From contig CASBWL010000047.1 in the NCBI GenBank assembly GCA_949130495.1, positions 186,001 to 250,000 of the forward strand: DNA of 64,000 bases. Direction: 5' to 3'. The notes beneath the pieces are model-generated. The model did not search any database. It saw only the letters and a list, made by a program, of their open reading frames with translations, and had not been told where the DNA came from. Source of the stretch: Sambucus nigra (lineage: Eukaryota; Streptophyta; Magnoliopsida; Dipsacales; Adoxaceae). Shown here one piece after another: positions 1 to 11,441 of this stretch (position 1 is the first letter of the stretch; each line of letters starts with the position of its first letter). Both the position numbers and the translations under genes were made by a program.

Positions 1-1043
1 TCTCCGCAACAAGTCAGAAGTAAAGGAGTTAGTTTTCAAACATCTAACCACAATTTGAAAGGGTGTAATATCTAATCAAACTACCCAAAAAGAAATGAAG
101 GAGAAGTTACACATATCATATCACATTATCTTTAATTATACTAATCAGATAGAAAAAGTATGAATCAAGGAAATATCATAATGATGGCTATGTATCCAAA
201 AATATATTTGTGGCATATCATAACTATCAAAAAACAATTTATTTTGTTTCAAATTTATGTAAAGTTAAAGAAATATGTGTTATTGCTCTTTCAAAATACC
301 ATACAAACACAAAATAAAAAACAATTTTGGACAGCCCTTGGTTTTCTTAAGGCTCATAATATTTTTGCTCGAATTTCACATATATATTTATCTTAACTTA
401 TAAGTTATGATAGCCCAAACATAATTTGTTTAGTATTAATATTATTCTACTTATTTTAAATTTCTAATTCACCCATTTAATTTGATCTAATTATAAAATT
501 GGGCTTGATCAACGGAAATAATAGAATAAAAAATGATCAAAAAGTGAAGCTCTATATCTGTATTCCAATAATGTATGGATAGATCCATTTGACCTATTTG
601 ATTAAAAATACGAATGCTATAGGAACCGGCTAAATGCATCAGAATACCCCCACCAGCTGATGTGGCTAACTGAGTTGGCAAGCACCCATGCAAGTAGATA
701 AGCCTAAACCAAGAGAAATTTTCTTGCGTGGCCTGATGATGATGTTTATCCAAACAACAACTTCCATTTGCGAATTAAAAACTCATTCAAGTCATTAATT
801 TTTTGTTTGTAAAATATAACTTTCAAGTTAAAAAAAATCAGTACAATAAAAAATCATAAATACACGTTATATATAAATATATGTAACAAAGCATATGTTA
901 AAATTATGTTTTAAAATTAGAAAAGACAAGACACGAAATCTTTTTTTTTTACTTAAGACAAACCAATTAAAAAGTTACACAATGCGATTATGAATCATCT
1001 AGTTTTTAACAAATACGATCACGATCCAAATAAAAAAGTGAGC

Positions 1044-1960
1044 GCGGATCCGCATCATTTAATGGATTTGGGTTAGCGCCACAAATCGATTTTAAAACTT
1101 TTTTTATTTTGATTATCACTGCTTTTTTAAAAGTTGTTTGATAAAAAAATCTTTTTCTTCTGTCAAAATTGTTTTTTATTGTTACAAACATCTTTTTGCT
1201 AAAAAAATGTTTTATCTTTTGTTTTTGTTGTGTCGTGTCATATGCGTCGGTTGAGATATGCTGACATGACGTGTTCGATTGGTAATTGACTTATGAATGT
1301 GGGGTCACGCCAGCGATAATAACCAGTGTCACGATCGCCACAATACATTTTTTAAAAATACATATAGTTGTTGCGTTCTAAAAAAAAGAGGAAAATGCAG
1401 TTTTAACGAAAACCAAACAAAAATAAATAAAAAAAAATTTCAGCAATATACATTTTTTTAACTAGTTTAAACCCAAAAAATAGTTCTTAACCCAAAAAAA
1501 AAAACAGCTTGAACGAAACATAAAAACACTTTTTTTATCAGAGTAAAAAAAGTTTGAACCAAGAAAAACACGTTTGAAACATGTCAACATCAATTTTTAT
1601 GTGTCGATCGTGACACTGTTTATTGTTTGCGGATCGCAACATGTGATGTTAGCGTATCGCAACCGACACAAATGACACGACATGACACGACATGACAAAA
1701 ACAAAAGAAAAACATTTTTTTAGCAAAAATTGTTCTTAAGAATAAAAAACAATTTCGACAAAAATAGAAGATTTTTTTAAAGAAAATAGCGTTTCTTAAA
1801 CTACTTTTAACAGAAAAAATAGATTTTAGGGAGAAAAAAAGTACAACATTATCGAAAATAAATAAATAACAGTTTTTATCAAAATAAAAAAAAATGTTTT
1901 AAAGTCGATTTGTTAGTGCCACTACCGCGATCCCACATCCATTAAATGATGCGGATCCGC
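1044..1960. repeat. 0.9-kb foldback (imperfect long inverted repeat), unit 1
   Basis: Both ends are the palindrome GCGGATCCGC followed inward by 'atcatttaatgga', in opposite orientation (1044-1053 and 1951-1960). Inner arms also match inverted: 'tttgctaaaaaaatgtttt' and 'tgtcgtgtcat' on the left against their complements near 1670-1730. Around the centre, AACCAGTGTCACGATCG (left) opposes CGATCGTGACACTG (right, about 1607). It resembles a foldback or MITE-type element, but I see no target duplication because it lies at the same place in every unit. No protein is evident. Confidence 0.75.
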
Positions 1961-3148
1961 ACCAGCGACAATAACCGCTGCCTACAACATGAACACGTCT
2001 AAATGGAAAATGGCATAATGGGAACTCTTATTTAGGCAAAAAATATATATTTTGTAATGTGTCGTATTTTAATAGATTCGTGCTCATCTAAAAAAAATAG
2101 CAATTTGTGTTACCTCGTTTCATTTTTAATTGGTCGTGTTAGTGTTAGGTACAAAAATGTGAAGGTCATGTTCTGTTTTAATTGGTTCGTAACAGTGTTA
2201 GATAAATAAAAAATGTATATTTCATATTGTGTTGAATTTTATTTGATTCATGCTCATGGTTAAAAAATAGGAATTGATGTGGTTTTGTGTTATTTTTAAA
2301 TGGTCGTGTTTGTGTTTGTTAAATAAAAATGAAGGTTATATTCTAATTTAATGGGTTCGAGATCATGTTAGATAAATAAAATAAAAATCTTATTGTGTCA
2401 TATTTTAATTGAGTCTTCTTCATATTTAGAGATTAATTTATAATATTTTAAAATTATTTATTTGAAATTAAAATGAGAATTAGAATAGCAGAGAAAATTA
2501 TAGTTATAATTAAAATTTTGTCCATTAAACTCCAATCAATCCAACAAGACAAATAAAGAAGATAAATTATTATGACAAATCATCTTGTTCTAAATTGAAG
2601 TGGCATGCCATGTCAGCCAGTTGAGTTAGGCGGTAAGATTTTGCCGGTACATAAAGTGATTTCTCTAAATGAAAAATATCACAAATATTTTTTAACAAGT
2701 ATAAAATCTGATCTTAAAACTTTTTTTTTCCTAGGTAGAGTGTGAAAAAAATTAATTCTGCATTACGTAATTTGTTTCAGATATTAGTAGAAGAACAACA
2801 ACACGCAGATTGCATCGTAATTAAAAAAAAGTTTCCAACAAAGAAATAAAGCTTAAAAAACACAAACCAAATAAACCTTGAGGCAGAGAGAATGTTATTA
2901 ACATGTAGTAAATTCATGTAATATTAGAGAATGGAAACACAGATTCATAACATCCATGTATTGAAACAGATCCAAACAAACGTAGCCCAAATATACAAAT
3001 ATGCTCTTACCTATTTCAAAGACTTATTATCCCACGAACACCATTTCAATCATTGTCACCAAACCCAAATACATTTCCCAACACTTTATTCATAGATAAA
3101 ATCTAAATATATAAGCTAGCCTTGGATAATAGAAGCACCCATGCCGCA

Positions 3149-3637
3149 TCAAATACCGACTTCAACGGGTTCCTCTTTGTTAAGATTCAATTCATCATTT
3201 TCCTCTTTTATCTCATTCTTCAAAGTTTCATTTTCAATCGTTTCATCTACCTTCAAATTTTCTTCATATTCGGACATAGTAAACTCATATTTTTTATCAG
3301 TCGCGCCATCTTTTTTCCCAACCATAGCATTTTTTTCATTCTCCTACATAACCAACTCCCCATTTTTTATAGGCACTCCACCTTTTTTATCTATCATTTC
3401 ATTTTCTTCGTTTTCAATATGCACATCCTCTTTTGCCTCAATCTTAGATTTTTCGTCATACGTGGGCATGAGTTCCTTATTCTCAACAGGCAAGTTGTCT
3501 TTTATCTCAATAGCAACTTCATTTTGGTTGGTTTCGTTGAGATTCTTATTTTCTCCTACTTTTGGCATGACCTCCTCATCTATCTTGAAGTTTGACACAT
3601 TCGCCTCATTTCAACGGCAATAGTTGTTTTTCTCCAT
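3149..3637 (-). pseudogene. Charged-protein ORF, broken copy (unit 1)
   Basis: Same 162-codon frame as 8360-8848, read on the minus strand from ATG 3635-3637. Codon 9 is TGA where unit 2 has TCA, and a GAG codon midway has become TAG (near 3341). The rest stays in frame to TGA 3149-3151. The longest open piece is 84 codons (3344-3598). The upstream TATA box is kept. Confidence 0.6.
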
Positions 3638-3726
3638 CTAAGCTCTCTAAACTCACAAAAAACAATAACAAAATGTTGGCCGAAGGGATATGTAGAATTG
3701 ATGTGCGTAGGCTTATTTATAAAAAC

Positions 3727-3808
3727 AGTTAGCCCTTTTGCATTCTCTTAACTTTAATACATATCAAAATAGTTAGCCCTTTTGCATTCTCTTAACTTTA
3801 ATGCATAT
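3727..3808. repeat. 44-bp direct duplication upstream of the charged ORF (unit 1)
   Basis: 'agttagcccttttgcattc...' occurs at 3727-3770 and again from 3771. Units 1, 2, 4 and 7 have two copies; units 5 and 6 have one. It is a useful marker of unit ancestry. Confidence 0.8.
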
Positions 3809-4065
3809 GGGTGGAAAACCAACAAGTTAACGTTTGAGAGAAATGTAAGATTTGGAAAGCCAAAAGGTTATTCGTAATTGAGTAAATCGCTTTATTTTGA
3901 AGCGGGAATGACTAAGGACGTCTTAGTGGGCACTCTTTTTTATCAGGGGCGTTATATATTTTTTTAATTAATTATGTCCTATATTATTTGACAATTGATT
4001 AAATATAACTTTTATTACGAAGACATTACTATTATTTTACTAACTTTAGATGCCGTTTACTAACG

Positions 4066-4291
4066 ACTAGTTTTAAACCCTGCGGGATGCATGGATGGAA
4101 ATATGAAGAAATGTAGTTTCATTTTTTTCATGGCCATGGTTAGAATATTGTTTAATATTAAACTGGTCATTGAATTTCTTATAAAAACTTTGTAATGATA
4201 TTGCTTTTTAGTTTTTATTTCAAAATTAAATCTCATTTAAATCTTAGAATTTGATAAACTTGGCTACGCGTCGTGTGGGATGCATACTAGT
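4066..4291. mobile_element. MITE-like 226-bp segment bounded by ACTAGT (unit 1)
   Basis: Starts ACTAGTTTTAAACCCTGCG and ends TGCATACTAGT. The ends are imperfect inverted repeats (ACTAGT...TGCA against TGCA..ACTAGT). The opening matches a phrase (ACTAGT-AAACCCGTGCGATGCACGG type) that I recall as common in plant dispersed repeats. The same segment sits in unit 2 (9277-9502), unit 4 (35244-35469), unit 6 (47564-47789) and unit 7 (52695-52919). It is truncated in unit 5 (from 43540), and only its 3' part is left in unit 3 (30301-30414). Superfamily not determined. Confidence 0.4.
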
Positions 4292-6255
4292 ATTACTATT
4301 TTGAGACTCAAAATATGTGCCCTAAGTGCACAATTTATTATTTTCCTTATAGGGTAAATTTCAATTACAACTAATTTTTTTTCCAAAAAGATTACCACAA
4401 ATTTATGTCTACATTATGAAAATACGTGAAGATAAAATTGAAATATCCTATGTAAACTAATGAAATTCTTAAACCCCAAAATATACCAACAAGTATAATA
4501 AGCCGAAGAAGATAATATTTTACTGTATTTCGGCAGTGAGACTCAATGAACAAACATTAAATTCATACAATAGAGAATGGGAGCGTTAAATTCCTCTTTC
4601 ATAATGTCATGGGTTTTGATTTGTCCCTTGTTTTGTATGAGACTTGCGAATAAAGATACCAATAGTACATATCAGCTAGTGTCTTATAAATGTTTTGATT
4701 TAACCAAAACGAATATGGCAACTAAAAAAATTGAGTTATTAGACTCGTTAGGAATTATATTTGGAAAACAAACCGTCGACAAAGAGTAATTCGACTCGTT
4801 GTTAGCAAATTCGTGTCAAAATCACCTTCACTAAGTCCAAACTTGCTAAGCCTTCAGTATTTTACATATCATGCCCAATGAGGTTTGTATTTTGTTTGGA
4901 CCATGTTCATGTCATATCATGTAGTTATAGTAAAAAATTAATCAAAACTTGATTCGATAAGGTATCATCTGTTGCAGATCCATCAATTAGGAATCCGATT
5001 TGGTCACGGCTCCACCCAAACCAGTTAAAAAGGTGATAGGATAATGTCTTGGGTACGGGTCGTATCTCAATATGATTATCCTTCTATTTAGGCAACATGG
5101 TCCACACATCAAAATAATAAAAATTAGTGTGCATTTGTTTTAACATCCACACCATAAAACATTCCAAAAACACCTTAATATGAAGTGTGACGCAACAATT
5201 TCTCAGTTAATCTCAGCAACAAGTCAGAAGTAAAGAAGTTAGTTTTCAAACATCTAACAACAATTTGAAAGGGTGTAATATCTAATCAAACTACCCAAAA
5301 AGAAATGAAGGAGAAGTTACACATATCATATCACATTATCTTTAATTATAGTAATCAGATAGAAAAAGTATGAATTAAGGAAATATCAGAATGATGGCTT
5401 TGTATCAAAAAATATATTTGTGGCATAGCATAACTATCAAAAAAAAATTAATTTTCTTTCAAATTTATGTAAAGTTAAAGAAATATGTGTTATTACTCTT
5501 TCAAAATACCATACAAACACAAAATAAAAAACTATTTTTGACAGCCCTTGGTTTGCTTAAAGCTCATAATATTTTTGCTCGAATTTCACATATATATTTA
5601 TCTTAACTTATAAGTTATGATAGCCCAAACATAATTTGTTTACTATTAATATTATTCTACTTATTTTAAATTTCTAATTCTCCCATTTAATTTGATCTAA
5701 TTATAAAATTGGGCATGATCAACGGAAATAATGGAATAAAAAATTATCGAAAAGTGAAGCTTCATATCTGTATTCCAATGATATATGGATAGATCCATTT
5801 GACCTATTTAATTAAAAAGAGTAATGCTATAGGAACTGGCTAAATGCATCGGAATACCCCCACCAGCTGATGTGGCTAACTGAGTTGGCAAGCACCCATG
5901 TAAGCAAATAAGCCTAAACCAAGAGAAATGTTTCTTGCGTGGCCTGATGATGATGTTTATCCAAACAACAACTTCCATTTGGGAGTTAAAAACTCATCAA
6001 AGTCATTAATTTTTTGTGTGTAAAATATAACTTTCAAGTTAAAAAAAAAAACAGTACAATAAAAAATCATAAATACACGTTATATATAAATATATGTAAC
6101 AAAACAAATGTTAAAATTACGTTTTAAAATTAGATAAGACAAGACACAAAATTATTTTTTTTACTTAACAAAAACCAATTAAAAAGTTACACAATGCGAT
6201 TATGAATCATCTAGTTTTTAACAAACACGATCACGATCCAAATAAAAAAGCTTGC

Positions 6256-7172
6256 GCGGATCCGCATCATTTAATGGATTTGGGTTCGCACCACAAATCG
6301 ATTTTAAATTTTTTTTTATTTTGATTATCACTGCTTTTTTAAAAGTTGTTTGATAAAAAAATCTTTTGCTTCTGTCAAAATTGTTTTTTTCTGTTACAAA
6401 CATCTTTTTGCGAAAAAAATGTTTTTTCTTTTGTTTTTGTTGTGTCGTGTCATATGTGTCGGTTGAGATATGCTGACATGACGTGTTCAATTGGTAATTG
6501 ACTTATGAATGTGGGGTCACGCCAGCGATAATAACCAGTGTCACGATCGCCACAATACATTTTTTAATAATTATATAGTTGTTGCCTTCTAAAAAAAAAG
6601 AGGAAAATGCAGTTTTAACAAAAACCAAACAAAAATAAATAAAAAATATTTTCAGCAAAATACATTTTTTTAACTAGTTTAAACACAAAAAATAGTTCTT
6701 AATCCAAAAAAAAACAGCTTGAACGAAACATAAAAACACATTTTTTATCAAAGTAAAAAAAGTTTGAACCAAGAAAAACAAGTTTGAAACATGTCAACAT
6801 CAATTTTTATGTGTCGATCGCGACACTGTTTATTGTTTGCGGATCGCAACACGTGATGCTAGCGTATCACAACCGACACAAATGACACGACACGACACGA
6901 CATAGAAAAAAACAAAAGAAAAACATTTTTTTAGCAGAAATTGTTCTTATGAATAAAAAACAATTTTGACAAAAATAAAAGATTTTTTTTAAAGAAAATA
7001 GCGTTTCTTAATCTAGTTTTAACAAAAAAAAAAAGATTTTAGGGAGAAAAAAAGAACAACTTTATCGAAAATAAATAAATAACAGTTTTTATAAAAATAA
7101 AAAAAATGTTTTAAAATCGATTTATTAGTGCCACTGCCGCGATCCCACATCCATTAAATGATGCGGATCCGC
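6256..7172. repeat. 0.9-kb foldback, unit 2
   Basis: Same structure as in unit 1, with intact GCGGATCCGC at both ends and the inner GTGTCACGATCG / CGATCGCGACAC opposed pair. Confidence 0.75.
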
Positions 7173-8359
7173 GCCAGCGACAATAACCGTTGCCTACAAC
7201 ATGAACACGTCTAAATGGAAAATGGCATAATGGGAACTTTTATTTAGGCAAAAAATATATATTTTGTTTTGTGTCGTATTTTAAATGATTCGTGCTCATC
7301 TAAAAAAAAATAACAATTTGTGTTACCTCGTTTCATTTTTAATTGGTCGTGTTAGTGTTAGGTACAAAAATGTGAAGGTCATGTTCTATTTTAATTGGTT
7401 CGTAAGAGTGTTAGATAAATAAAAAATGTATATTTCATATTATGTTGCATTTTATTTGATTCATGCTCATGGTTAAAAAAATAGGAATTGATGTGGTCTC
7501 GTGTTATTTTTAAATGGTCGTGTTTGTGATTGGTAAATAAAAATGAAGGTCATATTCTAATTTAATTGGTTCGAGATCATGTTAGATAAATAAAATAAAA
7601 TTCTTATTGTGTCATATTTTAATTGAGTCTTCTTCATATTTAGAGATTAATTTATAATATTTTAAAATTATTTATTTAAAATTAAAATGAAAATTAGAAT
7701 ACAGAGAAAATATTAGTTATAATTAAAATTTTGTCCATTAAACTCCAACCAATCCAACAAGACAAATAAATAAGATAAAATATTACGACAAATCATCTTC
7801 TTCAAAATTGAAGTGGCATGCCATCTCAGCCAGTTGAGTTAGGCAATAAGCTTTTGTCGGTACATAAAGCATTTCTCTAAAGGTAAAATATCACAAATAT
7901 TTTTTATACATTATAAAATTTCATCTCAAAACTATTTTTTATCCTCGGTAGATTGTGAAAAAATATTAATTCTGCATTACGTAATTTGATTCAAACGTTA
8001 GTATACGAATAACTACACGCAGATTGCATCATTATTAAGTAAAAGTTTCCAACGAAGAAATAAAGCTTAAAAAACACAAACCAAATAAACCTTGAGGTAG
8101 AGAGAATGTTATTAACATGTAGTAAATTCATGTAATATTAGAGAATGGGAACACAGATTCATAACATCCATGTACTGAAACAGATCCAAACAAACGTAGC
8201 CCAAAAATACAAATATGCTCTTACCCATTTCAAAGACTTATTATCCCACGAACACCATTTCAATCATTGGCACCAAACCCAAATACATTTCCCACCACTT
8301 TATTCATACATAAAATATAAATATATAAGCTAGGCTTGGATAACAGAACCCATGCCGCT

Positions 8360-8848
8360 TCAAATACTGACTTCAACAGGTTCCTCTTTGCTAAGATTGA
8401 ATTCATCATTTTCCTCTTTCATCTCATTCTTCATAGTTTCATTTTCAATCGCTTCATTTATCTTCAAATTTTCTTCATTTTTGGACACAGCCAACTCATC
8501 TTTTTTATCAGTCGCGCCATCTTTTTTCCCAACCATAGCTTTTTTTTCATTCTCCTCCATAACCAACTCCTCATTTTTTATAAGCTCTCCATCTTTTTTC
8601 TCTATCATTTCATTTTCTTCATTTTCAATATGCACATCCTCTTTTGCCTCAATCTTAGATTTTTCGTCATACGTGGGCATGAGTTCCTTATTCTCAACAG
8701 GAAAGTTGTCTTTTATCTCAATAGAAACTTCATTTTGGTTGGTTTCTTTGAGATTATAATTTTCTCCTTCATTTGGCATGACCTCCTCATCTATCTTGAA
8801 GTTTGACACATTCCCCTCATTTGAACGGCTATAGTTATTTTTCTCCAT
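8360..8848 (-). CDS. Highly charged, probably disordered 162-aa protein (unit 2, open copy)
   Basis: Minus-strand ORF starting at the ATG at 8846-8848 (MEKNNYSRSNEG...) and ending at TGA 8360-8362 (...KEEPVEV-S-I). It is very rich in Glu, Lys and Asn and poor in aromatic residues, with no Cys, no signal peptide, no membrane segment and no domain I recognise. Stretches such as EAKEDVHIENEENEM and KKDGATDKKDELAV suggest an intrinsically disordered chain. A TATAAATA box lies on the same strand at 8932-8925, 77 bp upstream of the ATG, and AATAAA-type signals lie downstream (near 8303). The same ORF sits at this place in units 1, 4, 6 and 7 but is broken there. Differences between copies change many amino acids, which argues against strong selection now. 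It may be a decaying gene carried by the repeat, or a chance ORF; function unknown. Confidence 0.45.
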   Translation of the reverse strand: MEKNNYSRSNEGNVSNFKIDEEVMPNEGENYNLKETNQNEVSIEIKDNFPVENKELMPTYDEKSKIEAKEDVHIENEENEMIEKKDGELIKNEELVMEENEKKAMVGKKDGATDKKDELAVSKNEENLKINEAIENETMKNEMKEENDEFNLSKEEPVEVSI

Positions 8849-8924
8849 CAAAGCTCTCTAAACTCACAAAAAATAATAATAAAATGTTGGCCGAAGGGAT
8901 ATGTAGAATTGATGTGTGTAGGCT

Positions 8925-8932
8925 TATTTATA
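8925..8932 (-). promoter_or_regulatory. TATA box upstream of the charged-protein ORF (unit 2)
   Basis: TATAAATA read on the minus strand, 77 bp upstream of the ATG. This leaves room for a start site ~30 bp downstream and a ~45-nt 5' UTR. The same 'ggcttatttata' is kept in units 1, 4, 5, 6 and 7 (unit 5 keeps it even though its ORF is deleted). Confidence 0.45.
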
Positions 8933-10435
8933 AAAATAGTTAGCCCTTTTGCATTCACTTAACTTTAATGCATATCAAAATAGTTAGCCCTTTTGCATTC
9001 ACTTAACTTTAATGCATATGGGTGGAAAACCAACAAGTTAACGTTTGAGAGAAATGTAAGATTTGAAAAGCCAAAAGGCTATTCCTAATTGAGTACATCG
9101 CTTTATTTTGAAGCGGGAATAACTATGGACGTCTTAGTTGACACTCTTTTTTATCAGGGGCATTATATGTATTTTTTATTGATTCACTCCTATATTATTT
9201 GACAATTGATTAAATATAACTTTTATTATCGGGACATTACAGTTATTTTACTAACTTTTGACGCTATTTACAAACGACTAGTTTTAAACCCTGCGGGATG
9301 CACGGATGGAAATACGAAGAAATGTAGTTTCATTTTTCTCATGGCCATGGTTAGAATATTCTTTAATATTAAACTGGTCATTGAATTTCTTATAAAAACT
9401 TTGTAATGATATTGCTTTTTAGTTTTTATTTCAGAATTAAATCTCATTTAAATCTTAGAATTTGATAAACTTGACTACGTATCGTGTGGCCTGCATACTA
9501 GTATTTACTATTTTGAGACTCAAAATATGTGCCCTAAGTGCACAAATTATTATTTTCCTTATAGGGTAAATTTCAATTACAACTAATTTTTTTTCCAAAA
9601 AGATTACCACAAATTTATGTCTACATTATGAAAATACGTGAAGATAAAATTGAAATATCCTATGTACACTAATGAAATTTTTAAACCCCAGAAGATACCA
9701 AAAAGTATAATAAGCCGAAGAAGATAATATTTTACTGTATTTTTGAAGTGAGACTCAATAAACAAACATTAAATTCATACAATATAGAATGGGAGCATTA
9801 CATTTTGCTTTCATAAAGTTGGGGTTTTTTATATGTACCTTGTTTATTTGGGACTTGTGAATAAAGATACAACTTGTACATATTAGCCAGTTTCTTATAA
9901 ATGTACTATTTTCGCCAAAAAGAATATGGCAACTAAAATATTGATTTATTAGACTCGTTAGGAATTATATTTGGAAAATAAACCGTTGACAAAGAGTAAT
10001 TAGACTCGTTGTTATCAAATTCGTGTCAAAATCACCTTCACTAAGTCCAAACTCGCCAATCCTTCGGTATCTTACATATCATGTCCTATCAGGTTTGTAT
10101 TTTGTTTGGACCATGTTCATGTCATTTTGTTACGGGTCATATCATGTAGTTATAGTAAAAAATTAATCAAAACATGATTTGATAAGTCATCGTCTGTTGC
10201 AGATCCATCAATTAGGAATCCGATTTGGTCATGGCTCCACCCAAACTGGTTAAAAAGGTGATAGGATAATGTCTTGGGAACGGGTGGTATCTCAAAATGC
10301 TTCTCCTACTATTAAGGCAACATGGTTCACACATCAAAATAATAAAAAATAGTCTACATTTGTTTTAACTTCCACACTATAAAACATTCCAAAAACACCT
10401 TAATATGAAGTGTGAGGCAACAATTTCTCAGTTAA

Positions 10436-10516
10436 TCTCAGCAACATGTCAGAAGTAAAGGACTTAGTTTTCAAACATCTAAGAACAATTTGAAAGGGTG
10501 TAATATCTCATCAAAC
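10436..10516. repeat. Tandem repeat unit 3, first fragment
   Basis: The first 81 bp of unit 3, ending at the target site CAAAC (10512-10516) of element A. The unit resumes at 19328 after the duplicated CAAAC. Confidence 0.9.
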
Positions 10517-10949
10517 TGTAACAACCCGGCCTTTTTGGAGACGATTAAATTCCATAATTAATTATAAATTGGAATTTGGGAAATTTCCCTAAATAGTAAT
10601 TTTTGGGATTTTTGAGGATTAAATGATTTTTGAAGGATGTTGTGATTATTTTTGGGACTATATAGGTCGAAATATTTTAATCATATTTCTCCGTTGAGTA
10701 AAGAGACATGAGGTAAGATTTTAATTAGAAAACCCGCATAAAGTTATTTTGGGTTGAAATAGTGATTTGTGATCAAGTAACTTGGATGAAAATTTCGGTT
10801 GCGCCATGAGTCTCGAAATGTCCGAGATAGTCGAAAAAGAGTGTCCGATTGTCAGAAATGAGTTTCAGGTAATTTTAGAGGTAAAAGTAACTCATAATTG
10901 GGTAAACGAGTCGTTTTTTGGTTTGAAGGGGTATAACCCTTTTTCTTCT

Positions 10950-10958
10950 TATATAAAG
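10950..10958 (+). promoter_or_regulatory. TATA box of element A 5' LTR
   Basis: TATATAAAG follows a CT-rich stretch and precedes a GA-rich leader. The same box lies at 16910-16918 in the 3' LTR. Transcription would begin near 10985, putting the palindromes and hairpins inside the RNA leader. Confidence 0.65.
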
Positions 10959-11378
10959 AGGGGGATAGGGAGAAAAGAAGAAAGAAATAAGTGAAAAGAG
11001 AGAGAAGAGAGAGAGGAGGAAGAAAAGAGGAGAAAAGGGGGAGATTCCGACCAGCCTCCGCGGGGATTCGGCTCGAGGACATCGGATTTTATCCACGAGG
11101 CAAGTGTTTACTTGCTTTATTTATTTTTAAGCATAAATATCTCATATCATTGTTGGTATAACAAACCCTAACGATTTTGGGTTGGGTTTTCGTGGATAAA
11201 ATGGGTTTTCGGAAGTTAAAACGAATAAACCCCTAAAATTTGATAATTGGAGAAATTTAGAACCCTTAATATATGTGTATTTGTAGTTGGTTAAGGTTGT
11301 AGGTCATTGGGTGAGGCGACAAAAGCATGGGAGAAGCTTTAATGGCTGAAACAGCTTCTCGAGGAAGAAGTTGCCCGC

Positions 11379-11441
11379 CATGATCGATCGATCGATCATG
11401 GGGGCTCGATCGATCGTCGGCCAAGGGTCGATCGATCGACC
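11379..11441 (+). repeat. Palindrome cluster in element A 5' LTR (GATCGATC words)
   Basis: Three self-complementary blocks in about 60 bp: a 22-bp perfect palindrome (11379-11400: CATG, then ATCG repeats, then CATG), CGATCGATCG (11407-11416) and a perfect palindrome GGTCGATCGATCGACC (11427-11442). It is followed by CCCTGTT, also found after the palindromes of B, C2 and D. Absent from the 3' LTR because of its deletion. Confidence 0.85.

Larger units (their letters stand above)
1..5210. repeat. Long tandem repeat, unit 1 (5,210 bp)
   Basis: First of eight head-to-tail units, phased on TCTC(A/C)GCAACAAGTCAGAAG, which recurs at 5211, 10436 (variant), 31346, 36404, 48725 and 53854. In order it holds an AT-rich leader with a small minus-strand ORF remnant (487-777), a 0.9-kb foldback (1044-1960), about 2.3 degenerate ~180-bp sub-repeats (about 2045-2400, recognised by 'gattcgtgctcat' and 'gtgttagataaataaa'), a TGGCATGCCA palindrome (2601-2610), a minus-strand charged-protein ORF (3149-3637), a 44-bp direct duplication (3727-3808) and a MITE-like segment (4066-4291). 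In the tail (4292-5210) I recognise nothing beyond conservation among units. The window starts exactly at the chosen phase by chance; the array probably continues to the left. Confidence 0.93.
5211..10435. repeat. Long tandem repeat, unit 2 (5,225 bp)
   Basis: Colinear with unit 1 over its whole length, with no insertion. It is the only unit whose 162-codon charged-protein ORF is fully open (8360-8848). It shares with unit 1 the 'gccgaaggg' variant upstream of that ORF, where later units read 'gccaaaggg'. This suggests units 1 and 2 are close relatives within the array. Confidence 0.93.

Noticed and set aside
661..690. tRNA-like or SINE promoter (TGGCTAACTGAGTTGGCAAGC resembles a box A)
   Set aside because: No box B (GGTTCGANNCC) at the right distance, no cloverleaf, no A-rich tail or target duplication.
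725..760. Hammerhead ribozyme (CTGATGATGATG in each unit leader)
   Set aside because: No matching GAAA core strand and cleavage triplet with helices around it. The CGAAAC in the LTR hairpin module likewise has no CTGANGA partner.
3122..3623. Plus-strand ORFs of 157 and 160 codons (and equivalents at 8336-8806, 46688-47155, 51848-52298)
   Set aside because: They are antisense to the charged-protein ORF; their Phe/Ile/Ser-rich translations are what Glu/Lys/Asn codons give on the other strand. The TATA box lies on the minus strand.
4577..4789. 70-codon plus-strand ORF in the unit tail, and the IHQLGIRSGHGSTQTS-type ending at 31090-31163
   Set aside because: Not open in most other units. A 'tgttgcag' before the latter looks like a 3' splice site, but no partner exon was recognised.
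10852..11096. Minus-strand ORFs of 73-76 codons in the element A LTR
   Set aside because: Low-complexity Ser/Leu/Phe/Pro translation of a GA-rich leader; no conservation expected of a gene.
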